Assembly: GCA_008011715.2 (NCBI GenBank)
Contig: CP136508.1
Location: 4,340,001-4,404,000, forward strand
Direction: 5' to 3'
Source of the DNA: [Empedobacter] haloabium
GTDB taxonomy: Bacteria > Pseudomonadota > Gammaproteobacteria > Burkholderiales > Burkholderiaceae_D
Length of the DNA: 64,000 nt
Shown: piece by piece, positions 39,155-48,286 of the stretch
Position numbering within the stretch: position 1 is the stretch's first letter
How the letters are laid out: every line of letters begins with the position of its first letter
Made by a program: the position numbers and the translations under genes
Notes under the pieces: model-generated
What the model saw: only the letters and a program-made list of their open reading frames with translations
Databases searched by the model: none
Told to the model about the DNA's origin: nothing

Positions 39155-39616
39155 ATGCGTAAATCGATGATCGCAGCAGCCATCCTTGCCACCATGTCCA
39201 CCTTCGCCCTGGCGCAGACCAGCGGCGCCAGCGGCGCGCCGGCCACGGTGTCGCAGGACACGTCCAGCGCCACCGACACCTCCAGCACCCAGCAGACCGG
39301 CAAGAAGCACGCCCGCAACAAGTCCAAGCAGTCCGGCACGACGAATATGTCGAACTCGGGCGCATCGGATAAAGCGGGCACCACAGGTGGCACCACGGGC
39401 ACCTCGGGCGCGTCGGACATGTCGGGCACGGGCGGCTCGGCCACGACCGGCACGACCAATATGTCCAGCTCCGGCGCGTCGGACAAAGCCGGCACCACGG
39501 GCGATGCCACAGGCAAGCCTGCCTCGGGCAAGACGCGCACGGGCACGACCAATATGTCCAGCTCGGGAGCGTCCGACAAGGCCGGCACCACCGGCAGCGC
39601 CGCCGAGAAGCGTTGA
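39155..39616 (+). CDS. Secreted Ser/Thr/Gly-rich repeat protein
   Basis: The 153-aa product has a signal peptide (MIAAAILATMSTFALA, cleavage before QTSGA). The mature part holds three near-identical copies of GTTNMSSSGASDKAGTTG (first copy with NMSNSG), plus related GTSGASDMSGTGG. A basic patch, GKKHARNKSKQ, precedes them. AGGAG is upstream of the ATG. I infer a disordered periplasmic or surface protein; no family is recognised. Serine/threonine repeats could change copy number by recombination. Confidence 0.75.
   Translation: MRKSMIAAAILATMSTFALAQTSGASGAPATVSQDTSSATDTSSTQQTGKKHARNKSKQSGTTNMSNSGASDKAGTTGGTTGTSGASDMSGTGGSATTGTTNMSSSGASDKAGTTGDATGKPASGKTRTGTTNMSSSGASDKAGTTGSAAEKR
39335..39592 (+). 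repeat. Three imperfect 51-bp coding repeats
   Basis: Copies start near 39335, 39449 and 39542, each with GGCACGACSAATATGTCSA and encoding GTTNMS-SGASDKAGTT. Spacing is uneven (114 and 93 bp), so they are dispersed rather than strictly tandem. Confidence 0.8.
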
Positions 39617-39629
39617 GGCGATCGCCATG

Positions 39630-39654
39630 AAAAAAGCCCCGCTGCGGCGGGGCT
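39630..39654 (-). terminator. Intrinsic terminator after the CYTH gene
   Basis: AGCCCCGC (39635-39642), loop TGCG, GCGGGGCT (39647-39654); on the minus strand it is followed by a run of T's. It lies 20 bp after the CYTH stop and just beyond the plus-strand gene's end. Confidence 0.88.
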
Positions 39655-39674
39655 TGCTGTCGTCAGGCTGGCGC

Positions 39675-40139
39675 TTACCAGGTCGAGAAAGGCCGGCTGA
39701 TCAGGTTCGAATTGAGGTAGCGCGGATCGTCGCTGACCTCGTCGCCTAGCCAGTCCGGCTTGTCGAACGCCTGCCCCTCGGCCGGGACTTCGATCTCGGC
39801 CACGACCAGGCCCGCGTTCACGCCCAGGAACTCGTCCACTTCCCACGTGAAGCCGGCATGCTCGATACGACGGCGGTATTTCTCGATGATGGGCTGCTCG
39901 CACAGCCGGTCGAGGAATTCCTGCGCATCCGCCAGCGGCAGCGGATATTCCCACTCGCCCCGCGCGATGCCGACGGCTTTCGACTTGATCGTCATGAATG
40001 CCTCGTCGCCGTAGATGCGCACGCGCACCACACGCTCCGGGTGCGACGACAGGTAGCCCTGCCGGATCAGCACCGGCTCGCCCAGCGCCTTCCAGGCGTC
40101 GCTCTTGACGAGGAACTTGTGCTCGATTTCGACGCCCAT
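39675..40139 (-). CDS. CYTH-domain protein (triphosphate tunnel family)
   Basis: The 154-aa protein is a lone CYTH domain with the ExExK signature EIEHKFLV at residues 4-11. Alternating basic and acidic strands RVRIYGDEAFMTIKSK, WEYPLPLADAQEFLDRL and EVDEFLGVNAGLVVAEIEVP line the tunnel. Relatives hydrolyse inorganic triphosphate or ATP, or make cAMP (class IV cyclase); short single-domain forms are mostly triphosphatases. It follows the M14 carboxypeptidase with one base between stop and start and shares its transcript, ending at a terminator. Confidence 0.92.
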   Translation of the reverse strand: MGVEIEHKFLVKSDAWKALGEPVLIRQGYLSSHPERVVRVRIYGDEAFMTIKSKAVGIARGEWEYPLPLADAQEFLDRLCEQPIIEKYRRRIEHAGFTWEVDEFLGVNAGLVVAEIEVPAEGQAFDKPDWLGDEVSDDPRYLNSNLISRPFSTW

Positions 40140-40140
40140 G

Positions 40141-41265
40141 TCAGTCGTCCAGCGACAGCAGGATCGGTTGCAGGATGGCCGCGCCCAGCGCCGCGCTGCG
40201 CGCGCCGTTCCAGCCCACGTGCGGCACCGGCAGGTCGGCGTTGTCCTTGAACGGCATCTCCAGGGTCAGCGCCAGGCAGCCGAAGTGGTGGCCGATGTAC
40301 TTCGACGCCAGGGTCAGCATGTCTTCCTTGTACTTGCTGACCGGGTAGCCGACCTGGTCCTGGAAGTCCGGGCTGGCGTTCTTGTAGCGCTCGATGAAGG
40401 CCTTCTGCGCCGCGGCCTGCGCGGGCGTAAACTTCTCCAGCATCTCGTTGCCGGCCACGAAGTTGTACGGCAGCGCTTCGTCACCGTGGATGTCGAAGAA
40501 CATGTCGACGCCGGTCGCGTGGATCTTCTCCTTCACGCACAGCACTTCCGGCGAGCGGTCGGGGCTCGGCGTCATCCATTCGCGGTTCAGGTTGGCGCCA
40601 GCCGCGTTGGTGCGCAGGTTGCCGCGCACCGAGCCGTCCGGGTTCATGTTCGGCACGATATGGAACACGCAGCGCTGCAGCAGCTTGCGGGCGATCGGGT
40701 TGGCGTCGTCCAGCAGCGCGTCGATCAGGCCTTCGACGAACCATTCGGCCATCGATTCGCCCGGGTGCTGGCGCGCGATGAACCAGATCTTCTTTTCGGC
40801 CTGGGGATTACCGATCGTGACGAGGTTCATGTCGCGGCCGTCGATGGTGGAACCCAGGTCCGACACGCGCGCGATCGGGTTCTCGGCCACTTCGCCCAAG
40901 AGGCGCAGGTGGCGTTCCCACGAATACGGCTCGAAGTAGGCGTAGTAGACGCTGTCCAGGTCGGGCGTGTGGCGGATCGTCATCACCTCGCCGTCGAAGG
41001 AGGTCGGCACGCGGAACCAGTTCTCGCCGTCGTAGCTGGCCACCGCGTTGTAGTCCTCGAATCCCTTGGCATACGTGGCCTGGCCGGCATTGGTGAAGCG
41101 CAGCGCCAGCGCCTGCCCGCGCGCGCCCTGCACGCGGAAGTGGAACCACTGGTGGATGTCGGCATGCGAGTCGCTGCGCAGTTTCAGTTCGACGTTGGCG
41201 GGGTCGCTCGCGTTCACCACCTCGATGGCGCCGGAGTCGAAGTTCTGGCTGATCTTGATCGTCAT
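40141..41265 (-). CDS. M14-family zinc carboxypeptidase (cytosolic type)
   Basis: The 374-aa protein has an N-terminal beta-rich domain (MTIKISQNFDSGAIEVVNA) typical of cytosolic carboxypeptidases, then the M14 peptidase fold. Zinc ligands are in RQHPGESMAEWFVEG and FDIHGDEALPYNF; NREWMTPSP and the catalytic glutamate in LTLEMPF are present. There is no signal peptide, so it should act in the cytosol, trimming C-terminal residues of peptides or proteins; the target is unknown. GGAAC lies near the ATG at 41265. It is co-transcribed with the CYTH gene. Confidence 0.93.
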   Translation of the reverse strand: MTIKISQNFDSGAIEVVNASDPANVELKLRSDSHADIHQWFHFRVQGARGQALALRFTNAGQATYAKGFEDYNAVASYDGENWFRVPTSFDGEVMTIRHTPDLDSVYYAYFEPYSWERHLRLLGEVAENPIARVSDLGSTIDGRDMNLVTIGNPQAEKKIWFIARQHPGESMAEWFVEGLIDALLDDANPIARKLLQRCVFHIVPNMNPDGSVRGNLRTNAAGANLNREWMTPSPDRSPEVLCVKEKIHATGVDMFFDIHGDEALPYNFVAGNEMLEKFTPAQAAAQKAFIERYKNASPDFQDQVGYPVSKYKEDMLTLASKYIGHHFGCLALTLEMPFKDNADLPVPHVGWNGARSAALGAAILQPILLSLDD

Positions 41266-41325
41266 TGTTCCGGGTTCCTTCAAAACACAATGCGCTATTG
41301 TCCCCGCTTTATGCCGAGAATGCAA

Positions 41326-41377
41326 AATCGGGAGGCTGTCCCCGATTCGGGACACCGGTGCCTGGCACCGGTGTCCC
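41326..41377. repeat. Two adjacent hairpins after the catalase gene
   Basis: AATCGGG...CCCGATT (41326-41347, with GGCTGTCC inside) and GGGACACCGGTGCC-T-GGCACCGGTGTCCC (41349-41377), a 14-bp perfect stem around one base. The second ends 7 bp after the catalase stop on the minus strand and may end that transcript, though no T-tract follows. The first resembles a diverged member of the GGGTCTGTCCC family. Confidence 0.65.
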
Positions 41378-41384
41378 GCTGGCG

Positions 41385-42845
41385 TCAGTCGACGTTGCGG
41401 CCGCGGGCCTTCAGCGCGGCGCGCACGCCGGCGCCGTAGGCAGGGTCCGCCTGGTCGAAGTGGCCCAGCTGGCGGAACACGATCTCGTCCGGTACCTGCG
41501 ACAGGGGGCCGGCCAGGTTGTCGAACAGCGCCTGCTTTTCGTCCGCCGGCAGCAGGCGGAACAGGTTGCCTGCCTGCGTGTAGTCGTCCTCGGCGCCGCG
41601 GCCGTCGTAGCGCGCGGCCGGGCCGTTCAGGTTCAGGGCCGGCTCGCCGTGGCCCAGTCCTTGTGGGTTGCTGCCGGCCGCTTCGACGGTAGCGTAGTTC
41701 TGCGCGGCACCGCCGTTGGCCAGCGCCATCGCGCCGTCGCGCTGCTGGTTGTGGAACGGGCAGCGCGGCGCGTTGACCGGCAGGTGCTGGTGGTTGGTGC
41801 CGACGCGGTACAGCTGGGCGTCGTGGTAGGCGAACAGGCGCGCCTGCAGCATCTTGTCCGGCGAGTAGCCCATGCCCGGCACCACGTTGGCCGGCGACAG
41901 CGCGGCCTGCTCCACTTCGGCGTGGTAGTTGAGCGGATTGCGGTTCAGTTCCAGTACACCCACCTGCTGCAGCGGGAAGTCGCCATGCGGCCACACCTTG
42001 GTCAGGTCGAACGGGTTCCAGCCGGTGCGCTGCTCCCAGGCGGCGAGCTCGCCTTCCGTGGCGGTCTGCACGTACACGGTCCAGCGCGGGTAATCGCCGC
42101 GGGCGATCGCCTCGAACAAGTCGCGCTGGGCGTAGTCGGGGTCTTCGCCCGCCAGGCGCACCGCGTCCGCCGCCGTCAGGTTCTTGATGCCCTGCTGGGT
42201 CTTGAAGTGCCATTTCACGTAGACGCGCTCGCCGGCTGCGTTGATCAGGCTGAACGTGTGGCTGCCGAAGCCGTCCATGTGGCGGTAGCCGTCCGGCGTG
42301 CCGCGGCTGGAGAACAGGGTCGTGACCTGGTGCAGGGATTCGGGCGCGCGGCTCCAGAAATCGAACATCGCGGTCGGCGACTTCAGGTTCGACTGCGCCA
42401 GGCGCTTTTGCGTGTGGATGAAGTCGGGGAACTTGATGCCGTCCTTGATGAAGAAAACGGGCGTGTTGTTGCCGACCAGGTCCCAGTTGCCCTCTTCCGT
42501 GTAGAAGCGCACCGCGAAGCCGCGCGGGTCGCGTTCCGTGTCGGCGCTGCCCTTCTCGCCACCCACGGTGGAGAAGCGCAGGAAGGTTTCCGTCTCCTTG
42601 CCGATGGCCGAGAACAGCCTGGCCTTGGTGTAGCGGGTGATGTCGTGCGTGACGGTGAACTTGCCGTAGGCGCCCGAACCCTTGGCGTGCACCACGCGCT
42701 CGGGAATGCGCTCGCGGTTGAAGTGCTGCAGCTTTTCGATCAGGTGGAAGTCCTGCAGCAGCAGCGGGCCACGGGAGCCCGCGCTGGCGGAATTCTGGTT
42801 GTCGGCGACGGGAATGCCGGACGCGGTCGTGATCTGCTGGCTCAT
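41385..42845 (-). CDS. katA: Monofunctional heme catalase (small-subunit type)
   Basis: Decomposes hydrogen peroxide; 486 aa, the clade 3 length. The catalytic histidine is in ERVVHAKGSGAYG, asparagine in GNNTPVFFIKDG, and the proximal heme tyrosine in ARLFAYHDAQLYRVG. NAPRCPFHNQQRDGAM is typical of this clade. ATG 42845 (MSQQITTASG) has AGAGGAG about 10 bp upstream, better than the longer start at 42944. It stands between the M14 gene and the RTX gene on the same strand. No OxyR gene is adjacent. Confidence 0.95.
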   Translation of the reverse strand: MSQQITTASGIPVADNQNSASAGSRGPLLLQDFHLIEKLQHFNRERIPERVVHAKGSGAYGKFTVTHDITRYTKARLFSAIGKETETFLRFSTVGGEKGSADTERDPRGFAVRFYTEEGNWDLVGNNTPVFFIKDGIKFPDFIHTQKRLAQSNLKSPTAMFDFWSRAPESLHQVTTLFSSRGTPDGYRHMDGFGSHTFSLINAAGERVYVKWHFKTQQGIKNLTAADAVRLAGEDPDYAQRDLFEAIARGDYPRWTVYVQTATEGELAAWEQRTGWNPFDLTKVWPHGDFPLQQVGVLELNRNPLNYHAEVEQAALSPANVVPGMGYSPDKMLQARLFAYHDAQLYRVGTNHQHLPVNAPRCPFHNQQRDGAMALANGGAAQNYATVEAAGSNPQGLGHGEPALNLNGPAARYDGRGAEDDYTQAGNLFRLLPADEKQALFDNLAGPLSQVPDEIVFRQLGHFDQADPAYGAGVRAALKARGRNVD

Positions 42846-42959
42846 GGGGCTTGCTCCTCTGTGATGTGAACGTAAGGCAATTCTACGGACGCAGCACAGA
42901 TTAACAAAGCCAATTAATTCAATCACATTAATAGCTATTACCAATGGAAGAGGCGGACC

Positions 42960-45900
42960 TCATACCAGCCACAGACCGCCTGTTGCAAACTGCGCATCGT
43001 GCACGGCGTCTTGCCCTACCCAAGCGCCTACCAGCTCGGCACGGCTGTGCGTCTGCAGGTAGTCGACCCACGCCGCGCTGCCGCCAGCCGCGTTGGTCGC
43101 GAGGCCGGAATTGGCGTACAAGGCACGCACAAAGCCAGCGTCGTCCATGTCGCCATAGCGAGCCTGGAACTCGGTCGAGCCGGCGAAACCCACCGCCAGC
43201 CGGGCCACCGGCACGTCCTGCGCCGCCCAGAAGGCGAAGCCGGCCGCGTCGCCGGCGCGGTCGAGCACGGCTTGGTACAGCAGGCCGACGGTCGCCAGCT
43301 TGTCGACGCTGGCCTGGGTGAAGCGCAAGTCGACGGTGCCGTCCGCGAACTCGCCCAGCTCGATGGAGCGCAGCGTGTCCGTACCGGTGGCGGTGACGAC
43401 GTGGACCAGTCCGTCGGCGCCCAGCGTGACCCTGGCGTCGGCCCGCTTGCCTTCGAACACCGCCGTGTCCATGCCATCGCCGCCGACCAGCGTATCGTTG
43501 CCGGCACCACCGGCCAGGCGGTCGTTGCCGCTGCCGGTGAGCCAGCCGTCTTCCAGCGTGACGCTGGTCGCGGCGATCGCCAGACCGCCCTTGTGCAGCG
43601 CCCGCGCCTCGTCGCTGAGCGCGAAGCCGGCCAGCACTTCGGCGCGCGTCACGAACTTGCCAGTGGCGCCCTCCAGCTGCGCGGCCCAGAAGGCCAGGCC
43701 CTCGGGGTCGCCCTTGCGGCCCAATACCTGCTCGTACATCTGGCGCACGAACGCCGCGTTGTCCAGCCGCTCCAGCCCCAACTCGCGCCACTCGGCCGAC
43801 GCGGTAAAGCCGCGCGCGATCGCCGCCATGTCGCCGCCCCGCTCCAGGTGGAAGTTCAGGCCCGCCAGGTCGGGGGCGCGGCCGAACGCGGCCCGATACA
43901 GCAGCGCGATATCGACCAGCGTCGTGGCGGAGGCCTGCAGGAAGTCCAGTCCCGCGGCGGCCTTGTTCAGCTCCGCCAACGCCACGCTCTCCTGCTGGCC
44001 GGGGGCGAACGTGGCCGTCTCGTGGCGCGCCGTCAGGCTGCCCTTGCCATCGAGCGTGAAGGTCCAGGCACCGCGCTCGCTGCGCCCGCCCTGCAGCACG
44101 TCGTCGCCGCTGCCCCCTGCCAGGCGGTCGTCGCCAACGCCGCCGATGACGACATCGTTGCCGCTACCGCCATCGAGCGTATCGTTACCGCCGGCGCTGC
44201 CGATGACGTCGTCGCCGCCGCCGCCCAGCAGCACGTCGTCGCCCGCGCCGAGGTACAGGTTCTGGCGGGCATCGTCACCGACCACGTAGTTGTCGCCGGC
44301 GCCGCCGCGCAGGGTGACCTGGCCGACGACGGCGGCGAAGTCCACGTTGTCGAGCATGACGGTGGCGCCGGCCGCCAGCTGGCGCGCGTCCAGCACGATG
44401 GCGCTGGCGGCGTTGCCAGTGGCCCCGATCGTCAGCGGCAGCGCGGCGGAGGAAGCGATCGGAACCAGCGTGGCCGTCTGCACCGGCAGTCCGGCCCCCA
44501 GCCCGGCCAGGAAGGCCTTGCCGGCATCGGCCGCCGGCGTGCCGAGCCGATGCGCCAGGTCGAGCAGCGCCTGCTCGTGCGTGAGCAGCGCCGTGGGGCC
44601 GCCCAGTTGCAGGGCCGCGCCGACCGGCAGGCCGACACTCAAGCTGGCTTTCTGGCTGCCCGCCGCCGCGTCCAGCACGATATCGGCCAGGTCGCCGGCC
44701 GCGCGGCCCGCCGGCACCGGCTGCACGGTGATCGTGCGTACCGCCAGGCCCGTGGCGGGATCGGTGCCGGTCAGCGCCAGCACCGGCATGCCGTCCATCG
44801 TCGCATTCGTCGCGGTCTGCGGCGGCGTGCCGGTCTGCACGGCATAGGCGTTCGAGCGCACGCTGCCCGCGACGATCGTGCCGTCGGCGCTCATCACGCC
44901 GCCCAGGTCCAGCGTGACCGTGTTCCCGTCCGCCCAGGTGCCGGCGGCCGGCGTCAAGGTGGCGGTCCAGGTGCGGCCGTCGCCCGCACTGGTCAGCCCG
45001 GACAGCGTGCCGCGCGCCACCGTGAGGTCGGCCAGGTCCAGGCCGCGCACGCCCGCCTGGTCAAAAGCGATCGTCACCGTGGTCGTCTCGCCGGCCGCCA
45101 GCGCGCTGTCGGCCACCGTGATCGTGGCGGTCGGGCGCACGCCGACGTGGAACGTCAGCGCATTGGCGTCGGCCGCGACGGCGTTGCCGGCCAGGTCGCG
45201 CACGGTGCCGGTAATGCCGATGGTGTAGTCGCCCAGGCTCGCCGCGGTCCAGCCGCCGGCGGGCGCGTCCACCGTATAGGTCACCGTGCCACCGGCCACC
45301 GAGTAGCCCGAGACCGCCAGCGCGCCGTGCGCGCCGCGCACCGTCACGTTGCCGGTGCCGAACGTCGCTGGATCGAGACCCGCACCGCCCGCATCGGCGT
45401 AGGCGACGGCGAACGTGAAGGCGCCGCGCGGATCGAGCACATCGGCGCGCACGGGACGCGCGGCCAGCGGCGCTTCGGCATCGATGGTATAGCGCTGTTC
45501 CAGCACGGCGCCATGGTTACCGGCGACATCGCCGATGCGCACCTGCACGGTGCCGCTGCCGGCCAGGGTCTGGTCGTGCAGCGTCCAGGTACTGGCGCCG
45601 CCCGTGGCGTTGACCCAGTGCGCACCGCCGTCCAGCGACACCTCGACGAACTGGCCGGCCGCCAGCACGCCGTCCAGCGTGCCGCCCATGTTCTGGGTGG
45701 CCGTGCGCGTGACGAAGTCGTTGGCGCTGGCGCCACTGTCGGCCGCGAAGGCGATGTCCGCGGCGGCCACGGTCGGTGCCGTGGCGATCAGCTGGAACGC
45801 GTGGCTCGCGCCCTGGCTGTCCTGGCCGGCGTTGTCGGTGGCCTTGACGACGATGGTGCCGGCATCGGCCAGCGTGACGCCCTGCCAGCGCACGGCGGTG

Positions 45901-48203
45901 CCGTCCACCGATCCCGTGATGTCGGTCCACGTGGCGCCGTTGTCCAGCGAGCCCCACACCTTGTCGCCGGCGGCCAGCGCATGGCGCAACGTGGCCTCGA
46001 TGGTCTGCGTGCGCTCCTTCGTGACGAAATCGGTCGCGCTGATGCCAGTGTCGGCACCCAGCGCCAGCGCGCTCACCTTGGGGGCCGTGCTGAAGGTAAC
46101 GTCGAGGGTAGCCGTGGCGGCATCGACGGGGTTGCCCGCCACGTCGCGCACGCGCTGCGCGCCGATGCCGATCGCGTAGGCGCCCGCATCGCCGGTATCC
46201 CAGCTGCCGCCCGGCGCCTGCACCGTGTAGGTGGCGACGTTGCCGCTGACGGCGAAGCCGGTAACGGCCAGCAGGTTGCCCTGCGGGTCGCGCACGGTCA
46301 CGTTGCCGGTGCCGAACGTGGCCGCGTCGATGCCGGTGGCGGCATCGCCGTACGTGACGGTGAAGGCGAACATGGCGCCGGTCGGTGCCACCAGCTCCGC
46401 GCCAACGGGCAGCGCGGCGCTGGGCGCGCCGGTGTCGACCACGTAGGCCAGCGCGGTGGCGGGACCGTGGTTGCCGGCGGTATCGCTGACGCGCACCTGC
46501 AGCGTGCCGCTGGCGGGCAGCGTCTGCCCCGCCAATGTCCATGCGCTGCTGCCACTGGTGTTCTGGGCCTGGCTCCAGTGCGCGCCGTCGTCGAGCGAGA
46601 CCTCGACGATGTCGCCGGCGCCCGTGCTCGCGCTGAGCGTGCCGGAGATGATCTGCGCCGCCACGTTCGTGACGAGATCGGTGGCGCTGGCGCCGGTGTC
46701 GGCGGCCAGCGCGATGCTCGCCATGCCCTGGCTCGGCGCCAGCGTGTCGAGCGTGTAGGCGCGGATGGCGGTCACGCCCTGGTTGCCGGTCTCGTCGTCC
46801 ACGCGCAGCGCGATACCGCCGCCGTCGACCAGCGTCGCGCCGGTCCAGGTCAGCGTCGTGCCGGCGACCTTGTCCGTCAGGTCGGTCCAGCTGCGACCGC
46901 CGTCGACGGAGCCCAGCAGCTTGTCGCCGGCCGCCAGGGGCGCCGACAGCTGCGCCGTGATGGTCTGCGCCGCGCGGTTGGTGATGCCGTCGCTGGCGCT
47001 GCTGCCGCTGTCGGCCGACAGCGCGATGGCGCCGGCCGTGAGCGCCGGTGGGGTATGGTCGATGCGGATCGACAGCGACTCGCTGGCCGCGCTCGACACA
47101 TTGCCGCTGGCCGAGGTGACGATGGCGCGCACGTCGTAGGTTCCGCTGGCCAGGCGCGAGGTGTCGAGGTGTTCCACCCGCCAGCTGCCGTCGGCGACAG
47201 TGGCCGTGCCGTTGGCTTCGCCGGCATCGAAGGCGCCGTCGCCGTCCGTATCGACGAACACGCGCACGCTGCTGCTGCTGTCGCCCGCGCCGCTGGTGCC
47301 GGAGAACGTCATGGCGTCGGCCGCCGTGACGTTGTCGCCGGGCGCGCCGGTGTCGTCGGCCGGGTCCAGCTGCGGCGCGCCTGGCCGGTCCGGCGCCACC
47401 TTGACGGTGACGGTCTGCATCTTGCTGGCGATGCCGTCCGACACGCGGATCGTGAAGCTGTCCATGCCCGCGTAACCGGCGGCGCTCTGGTAGGTCAGGG
47501 TGCCGCCCGGTTCGATGTCGCCGTCGCCGTCGCGGATCGTGGCCGTCGCATTCGACAGGATCAGCGTGCCGTGGGCGGGCCCGCTGACCTGTGTCCACGT
47601 CAGCGTCTGGCCGCTGTCGCTGTCCGTGACGCGCAGCAGGCTGGCGAGATCGACGGCGGCACCGTTCTGCCGGGCAGCCAGCGTGAAGTCGAAGGCACTG
47701 AAGCGGGGCACGAAGGAGATATTGGACAGCACGATGTCGTCCAGGGCCGGGCTGAACGTTTCGCGCGCGTCCGTCATCGAGATCTCGACCCAGCTCACGC
47801 CTTGCAGCAAGGTGCCGCGGTCAAGGAACGACACGGCGCCCTGCGCATCGGTCGGCGCGGTGTCCATGCTGTGTCCCGTGCTGGTCGTCAGCCGGAACTG
47901 GACGCCCGCCCTGGCATTCTGGTCCCACAGGTTGAGGGAGGTCAGGTCGAACACCGTGCCGGGCTCGAGCGACAGGCGCAGCGAACTGGCAAAGTCGCTG
48001 ATTCCCTTGAACAACGCGGCGCCGTGCAGTACCGCGACGTCGCCGCCCGCGTAGACGCCCTCCTGCATCACCGCCCAGCCGCCACGGTCGCCCGTCAGCT
48101 GCAGCGTGTGGCCGTCGACGGTCTGGTACACCGTGGACGACGGCGTGCTGTCGGGGTCTGGGGCGCTGATGACGCGGCTGGAGAAATCGAAGGTGCTGGA
48201 CAT
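42960..48203 (-). CDS. Large RTX / DUF4214 secreted protein with Ig-like repeats
   Basis: The 1,747-aa protein has an N-terminal region of about 200 residues, a cadherin-like tandem (SGPAHGTLILSNATATIRDG) and Ca-site-like VDTDGDGAFDAGEANG. At least four Ig-like units start near ADTGASATDxVT and contain VSLDGGAHW; two ATFGTGNVTVR units follow. RTX nonapeptides (GAGDDVLLGGGGDDVIG, about 1298-1375; a second block near 1557) alternate with two DUF4214 domains (about 1415-1530, 1625-1720). There is no Sec signal. C-terminal RTX suggests type I export and calcium folding, as in surface adhesins or S-layer-like proteins. No ABC exporter genes are adjacent. AGGA precedes the ATG. Confidence 0.9.
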   Translation of the reverse strand: MSSTFDFSSRVISAPDPDSTPSSTVYQTVDGHTLQLTGDRGGWAVMQEGVYAGGDVAVLHGAALFKGISDFASSLRLSLEPGTVFDLTSLNLWDQNARAGVQFRLTTSTGHSMDTAPTDAQGAVSFLDRGTLLQGVSWVEISMTDARETFSPALDDIVLSNISFVPRFSAFDFTLAARQNGAAVDLASLLRVTDSDSGQTLTWTQVSGPAHGTLILSNATATIRDGDGDIEPGGTLTYQSAAGYAGMDSFTIRVSDGIASKMQTVTVKVAPDRPGAPQLDPADDTGAPGDNVTAADAMTFSGTSGAGDSSSSVRVFVDTDGDGAFDAGEANGTATVADGSWRVEHLDTSRLASGTYDVRAIVTSASGNVSSAASESLSIRIDHTPPALTAGAIALSADSGSSASDGITNRAAQTITAQLSAPLAAGDKLLGSVDGGRSWTDLTDKVAGTTLTWTGATLVDGGGIALRVDDETGNQGVTAIRAYTLDTLAPSQGMASIALAADTGASATDLVTNVAAQIISGTLSASTGAGDIVEVSLDDGAHWSQAQNTSGSSAWTLAGQTLPASGTLQVRVSDTAGNHGPATALAYVVDTGAPSAALPVGAELVAPTGAMFAFTVTYGDAATGIDAATFGTGNVTVRDPQGNLLAVTGFAVSGNVATYTVQAPGGSWDTGDAGAYAIGIGAQRVRDVAGNPVDAATATLDVTFSTAPKVSALALGADTGISATDFVTKERTQTIEATLRHALAAGDKVWGSLDNGATWTDITGSVDGTAVRWQGVTLADAGTIVVKATDNAGQDSQGASHAFQLIATAPTVAAADIAFAADSGASANDFVTRTATQNMGGTLDGVLAAGQFVEVSLDGGAHWVNATGGASTWTLHDQTLAGSGTVQVRIGDVAGNHGAVLEQRYTIDAEAPLAARPVRADVLDPRGAFTFAVAYADAGGAGLDPATFGTGNVTVRGAHGALAVSGYSVAGGTVTYTVDAPAGGWTAASLGDYTIGITGTVRDLAGNAVAADANALTFHVGVRPTATITVADSALAAGETTTVTIAFDQAGVRGLDLADLTVARGTLSGLTSAGDGRTWTATLTPAAGTWADGNTVTLDLGGVMSADGTIVAGSVRSNAYAVQTGTPPQTATNATMDGMPVLALTGTDPATGLAVRTITVQPVPAGRAAGDLADIVLDAAAGSQKASLSVGLPVGAALQLGGPTALLTHEQALLDLAHRLGTPAADAGKAFLAGLGAGLPVQTATLVPIASSAALPLTIGATGNAASAIVLDARQLAAGATVMLDNVDFAAVVGQVTLRGGAGDNYVVGDDARQNLYLGAGDDVLLGGGGDDVIGSAGGNDTLDGGSGNDVVIGGVGDDRLAGGSGDDVLQGGRSERGAWTFTLDGKGSLTARHETATFAPGQQESVALAELNKAAAGLDFLQASATTLVDIALLYRAAFGRAPDLAGLNFHLERGGDMAAIARGFTASAEWRELGLERLDNAAFVRQMYEQVLGRKGDPEGLAFWAAQLEGATGKFVTRAEVLAGFALSDEARALHKGGLAIAATSVTLEDGWLTGSGNDRLAGGAGNDTLVGGDGMDTAVFEGKRADARVTLGADGLVHVVTATGTDTLRSIELGEFADGTVDLRFTQASVDKLATVGLLYQAVLDRAGDAAGFAFWAAQDVPVARLAVGFAGSTEFQARYGDMDDAGFVRALYANSGLATNAAGGSAAWVDYLQTHSRAELVGAWVGQDAVHDAQFATGGLWLV

Positions 48204-48286
48204 GACGGTTCCTGAGGATGGGTTGCGTGCGACGATGCAGGCCGCGAGTGCAGCCGCGCATGACAAATTATCTACAGGCAAGATGA

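Noticed and set aside
42999..48215. Plus-strand open frame of more than 1,700 codons opposite the RTX gene
   Set aside because: It mirrors the high-GC codon pattern of the RTX gene, is Arg/Ala/Gly-rich without domains, and lacks a ribosome binding site. The minus strand has clear RTX, Ig-like and DUF4214 motifs.
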